Positions 13,056 through 15,930 of a DNA stretch of 15,930 bases are shown here, in pieces (within the stretch, counting starts at the first letter, position 1; the number at the start of each line of letters is the position of its first letter). The notes under the pieces are model-generated. The model ran no database searches. It saw only the letters and a program-made list of their open reading frames with translations, and was not told where the DNA came from. This stretch comes from an uncultured Bacteriovorax sp. (GTDB taxonomy: Bacteria > Bdellovibrionota > Bacteriovoracia > Bacteriovoracales > Bacteriovoracaceae): contig CAMLKK010000051.1 in NCBI GenBank assembly GCA_946480715.1, positions 1 through 15,930 of the forward strand. Reading direction: 5' to 3'. The position numbers were made by a program, and so were the translations under genes.

Positions 13056-14589
13056 ATTCAGGCCAGTAGAAGGCATGATTGTCTTCACTCATTTTTCTAA
13101 ATGTCTTTGGATCACGACGAAGTTTTTCTTCTAACGTCTGCCAAATTTTAAATGGTGTTCTCTTAGGATCTCTTAAAATCATTTTTGTCTTCGGTGAAAT
13201 CTCAACCGCACCTCTCACAATTCCTTCCGTGAAGGCCACTGAATATTCTTTGAAAGGATTAATGCGTTTTCCATTAATACGTGCCTGAGCAATCTTTGAT
13301 CCAAACGGAGTTTTGATCCAATCAATAGTCATTCCTGAAAATGAAAGTGGTTGCCCAAAGTGAGCTAGAGTTTCACAGACAAGTTTCAGCATAGATCCAC
13401 TAACTTTCGTTGTATAAATATTCCATCCATACACATCATTTAATTCAAAGGCGCGAGGAATTGAGTTGATCAAATCGCGTCTTGTAATTGTACCTACCGG
13501 ATAATTTTCTCCGTTCATGCTTGATACATGCATGGCCACATCAGAACCAGTCTTTTCACGAAGAGCATCGGCAATGAAATAGGCCCATTTACGTGAACCT
13601 GATTTATCATCTTCTTGTAGTTCACTCTCAGAAATTTTTTCGTTTAACCAACCTTCTCCGTAAATGTTGGCAAGTTCATCATCAATGTCTTGAACCATGC
13701 TCTTAATTTCTTGATCTTCTGCCGTAAATTTCACCGGAACTAATTCATAAGAAACTACTTTAAGTGGTTTTCCTTTTTCCAAATCAAGAATGATTCGTCC
13801 AAGGTACTGAGAGTGAAATCCTGCTTGAACAACCGGAACATCGCGCCCGCTTTTGTTTGTTTCATAGAGTGGTTCAAAAAGCGCTGTGTGCGAGTGTCCA
13901 CCTACGACAAGATCGATGTGTTTTGTTTTTCTGGCCAATTTTAGATCGCGGTTAACTCCAATGTGCGTAAGTGCAAAAATAAAATCGTTGTTACGTTTTT
14001 TGAGCAGCTCTTCGTATTTTTGGGCGGCCGAAATTGGATTCGTGATCGTGCTTCCTTCTAATATCCAGCTAAAAAAGAAATCAGAAGTCGTGAGACCAAT
14101 AATGGCGATTTTCATTCCATCGATTTCAAATTCTTTATACGGAGAAATTTTACGACGGATATTTTCATGCATCGGTCCGCTCTTAACGTTGGCAGCGAGA
14201 AGACCAAAATTGAGATCAGTATTTGCGAGAATATCGTCGAAGCCTTTTGCTCCCATCATGTAATCATGATTACCGATCGCCACTGCATCGTAGCCCATTT
14301 GATTGTGGACTTGAAAAGTCTTAAGTCCTTTGTCGGCCATGTAGTAGATGTTTCCTTCCATGAAATCCCCGCCATCCAAAGTCAGAGTTTGAATGCCATC
14401 AGCACGGGCCTTGTCTTTGTAATAATCCATGAGGCTTTTCATGCGGGAAGCTCCACCTTCTTCTTTATTGTGGTGGGTGCTATCCAAAAAAGAATGAGTG
14501 TCGTTGGTATGGAGGATCTGGACGAGTTTTGCCTCAGCTGAGAGTGTCGCTAAAGTCAGTGAAACTGTTAAAAAAAGCGGCTTAAACAT
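13054..14589 (-). CDS. Exported 5'-nucleotidase/UshA-family metallophosphatase
   Basis: Periplasmic or secreted two-metal phosphoesterase, probably releasing phosphate from nucleotides. From the ATG at 14589 it has 511 residues, starting with a signal peptide (MFKPLFLTVSLTLATLSAEA, cleavage after 20). The N-terminal metallophosphatase domain shows all the metal ligands: HTNDTHS (Asp30, His32), LDGGDF (Asp75), GNHD (106-109), THIG (His209) and GGHSH (His232, His234). The C-terminal 5'-nucleotidase substrate domain follows (about 330-500: HVSSMNGENYPVGTITRRDL, then FSGMTIDW). A longer in-frame start at 14637 would add 16 basic residues before the signal peptide. The chosen start has a GAGG ribosome site 9 bases upstream, which decides the case. 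It appears monocistronic. Its TAG stop is formed at the edge of repeat copy B. Exact substrate is not determinable. Confidence 0.9.
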   Translation of the reverse strand: MFKPLFLTVSLTLATLSAEAKLVQILHTNDTHSFLDSTHHNKEEGGASRMKSLMDYYKDKARADGIQTLTLDGGDFMEGNIYYMADKGLKTFQVHNQMGYDAVAIGNHDYMMGAKGFDDILANTDLNFGLLAANVKSGPMHENIRRKISPYKEFEIDGMKIAIIGLTTSDFFFSWILEGSTITNPISAAQKYEELLKKRNNDFIFALTHIGVNRDLKLARKTKHIDLVVGGHSHTALFEPLYETNKSGRDVPVVQAGFHSQYLGRIILDLEKGKPLKVVSYELVPVKFTAEDQEIKSMVQDIDDELANIYGEGWLNEKISESELQEDDKSGSRKWAYFIADALREKTGSDVAMHVSSMNGENYPVGTITRRDLINSIPRAFELNDVYGWNIYTTKVSGSMLKLVCETLAHFGQPLSFSGMTIDWIKTPFGSKIAQARINGKRINPFKEYSVAFTEGIVRGAVEISPKTKMILRDPKRTPFKIWQTLEEKLRRDPKTFRKMSEDNHAFYWPE

Positions 14590-14700
14590 GTTGAAACCTC
14601 TAATGGTCTTTTGTTTTATTGCCCGACTTTTCGACAATTCATCCCTTTGATTAAAATATTTGCGGTGGGGATTTAGCTGAGCAGCATTCTCCGGAAAAAG

Positions 14701-14748
14701 TTGCTGTTTTTTGCCCTCTCCCTATGGTAAACATTTCGAATAATTCGA
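14701..14748 (+). promoter_or_regulatory. Candidate prfC promoter and downstream inverted repeat
   Basis: TTGCTG (14701-14706) and TATGGT (14723-14728) are separated by 16 bases; transcription would start near 14735, leaving a leader of about 37 bases. A 6-bp inverted repeat TCGAAT-A-ATTCGA (14736-14748) falls at the start point and could be an operator. The 182-base gap 14590-14771 otherwise shows only the opposite-strand nucleotidase ribosome site. Confidence 0.35.
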
Positions 14749-14771
14749 TTTCAAACTCCATAGGATTCCCC

Positions 14772-15930
14772 ATGTTAGACGTTTCTGGCGACCAGCGCCC
14801 AAGATGTACATTTGCTATTATTTCCCACCCCGATGCCGGTAAGACGACGATGACTGAAAAGTTATTGTGGTTTGGACAAGTCATTCGTGAGACGGGAAAA
14901 GTAAAAGCAAAAGACGGCAACTACGCAAAGTCGGACTGGATGGAAATTGAAAAGGAGCGCGGAATTTCGATTTCATCTTCTGTAATGAGTTTTCCTTATA
15001 ACGAAAGGGCGATGCACTTACTTGATACTCCGGGCCACAAAGACTTCTCGGAAGATACTTATAGAACACTCACAGCGGTTGAATCAGTTCTCATGATGAT
15101 CGACTCAGCTAAAGGGGTTGAGGCGCAGACAATTAAACTGATGGAAGTTTGTCGTATGCGTGACACTCCGATTGTGACGTTCATGAATAAATATGACCGT
15201 GAGGCGATGGACCCGTTTGCGCTTTTAGAAAACGTAGAAAAAATTCTTAACATTCAATGTGTACCAATGACATGGCCGATTGGTTCGGGAGTGGACTTCA
15301 AAGGTGTTTATGATTTGCGAACAAAACAAATCATGAGTTTTAAAGACGCTAAAGACCCTTTTAATCCAACGATCATTGATGCCGCTGATCTCGATTCTCC
15401 CGCGGTTAAAAATTTCATTGGTGAGCGATTATTAGAAACATTAAAAGAAGAACTGGAACTTGTTGGAGCGATGATTGGTGATTTTTCAAAAGAAGAATTC
15501 CTGCATGGAATCCAGTCTCCCGTCTTTTTCGGATCTGCTCTTAATAACTTCGGCGTAAAAGAAACGCTCGATATGATTTCTGGTAATTCACCAGGACCAA
15601 AACCGCGTGAAGTAAAACTTGCTCCTTTTGATCATGACTCTCCAGTGACGATGGTCGATCCAGAATCAACGACTGAGTTCACAGGATTCATTTTCAAGAT
15701 TCAAGCAAACATGGATAAAAAACACCGCGACCGCATTGCTTTCTTGCGAGTGTGTTCAGGTAAATTCATGCGCAATCAAAAAATCTATCACGTTCGCTCT
15801 GACAAAGAATTGAAGATTGCCACTCCCCTCATGTTCCAGGCGCAGGACAGAGAGATCACGGAAGAGGCTTATCCTGGAGACATCATCGGTCTTCACGATA
15901 ACGGAAAATTTCAAATCGGTGACACCTTCA
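14772..15930 (+). CDS. prfC: Peptide chain release factor 3 (5' part, runs off the window)
   Basis: GTPase that recycles RF1/RF2 from the ribosome after termination. The first 386 codons are present; E. coli RF3 has 529 residues, so roughly a quarter is missing beyond the window end. The G-domain motifs are intact: SHPDAGKTT (18-26), ERGISISSSVMSF, LLDTPGHKDFSEDTYRTL and MNKYD (NKLD in E. coli). RF3 markers VFFGSALNNFGV and FIFKIQANMDKKHRDRIAFLRVCSG follow, separating it from EF-G. The ATG has AGGA six bases upstream. It diverges from the nucleotidase gene across 182 bases. The reading frame is open to the last base of the window, with no frameshift. Confidence 0.96.
   Translation, partial: MLDVSGDQRPRCTFAIISHPDAGKTTMTEKLLWFGQVIRETGKVKAKDGNYAKSDWMEIEKERGISISSSVMSFPYNERAMHLLDTPGHKDFSEDTYRTLTAVESVLMMIDSAKGVEAQTIKLMEVCRMRDTPIVTFMNKYDREAMDPFALLENVEKILNIQCVPMTWPIGSGVDFKGVYDLRTKQIMSFKDAKDPFNPTIIDAADLDSPAVKNFIGERLLETLKEELELVGAMIGDFSKEEFLHGIQSPVFFGSALNNFGVKETLDMISGNSPGPKPREVKLAPFDHDSPVTMVDPESTTEFTGFIFKIQANMDKKHRDRIAFLRVCSGKFMRNQKIYHVRSDKELKIATPLMFQAQDREITEEAYPGDIIGLHDNGKFQIGDTF

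Noticed and set aside
13886..14541. Two overlapping plus-strand frames of about 125 residues
   Set aside because: They are shadows of the well-supported minus-strand nucleotidase, with no family motifs or ribosome sites.
14590..14637. Longer start for the nucleotidase
   Set aside because: It would place 16 basic residues before a clean signal peptide; the internal ATG at 14589 has a good GAGG ribosome site.

Overview
The window looks like core chromosome of a moderately AT-rich Gram-negative bacterium, most likely in the Bdellovibrionota (Bacteriovorax/Peredibacter-like). This is an inference from the mix of features, not a database match. It holds an outer-membrane-barrel-like protein, a UshA-type periplasmic nucleotidase and an RsmJ methyltransferase (all Gram-negative traits), beside a tmk-holB-yaaT gene order and a YciH/SUI1 protein. 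I see no phage, plasmid, CRISPR array, rRNA or tRNA genes.

Layout. 1-1214: one exported, barrel-like protein with its own terminator. 1277-5472: a rightward cluster of a GYF_2-like membrane protein, thymidylate kinase (tmk), a short clamp-loader delta' subunit (holB) and a PSP1/YaaT(RicT)-type protein with a six-cysteine cluster and low-complexity tails. 5567-6034: a small secreted protein with two CX3C motifs. 6037-6161: a short remnant resembling the end of asnS, abutting a structured repeat. 6175-8604 (minus): a PfkB-family kinase (probable adenosine kinase) followed by asnS. 8663-9058: a YciH/SUI1 protein, convergent with rsmJ (9055-9828, minus). 9883-12924: a 1013-residue fused glycine decarboxylase. 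12929-13055: a strong terminator and a second copy of the structured repeat. 13054-14589 (minus): an exported 5'-nucleotidase-type metallophosphatase. 14772 to the window end: the first 386 codons of prfC.

Most genes are housekeeping: dTTP supply and replication (tmk, holB), translation (asnS, yciH, rsmJ, prfC), one-carbon metabolism (gcvP) and nucleotide salvage (PfkB kinase, nucleotidase). Intergenic gaps are short; none exceeds 300 bases.

The most unusual item is a repeat of about 95 bp present twice (minus strand 6161-6067, plus strand 12959-13055), both times between convergent genes. Both copies fold into a 10-bp closing stem and a 12-bp hairpin. The differences within the stems are compensatory (three swapped base pairs and no mismatches), which points to a conserved RNA or DNA structure. 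At the first copy, the far end touches, without a gap, a 30-bp imperfect duplicate of the 3' end of asnS whose differences are mostly synonymous. This suggests insertion or recombination that regenerated the gene end.
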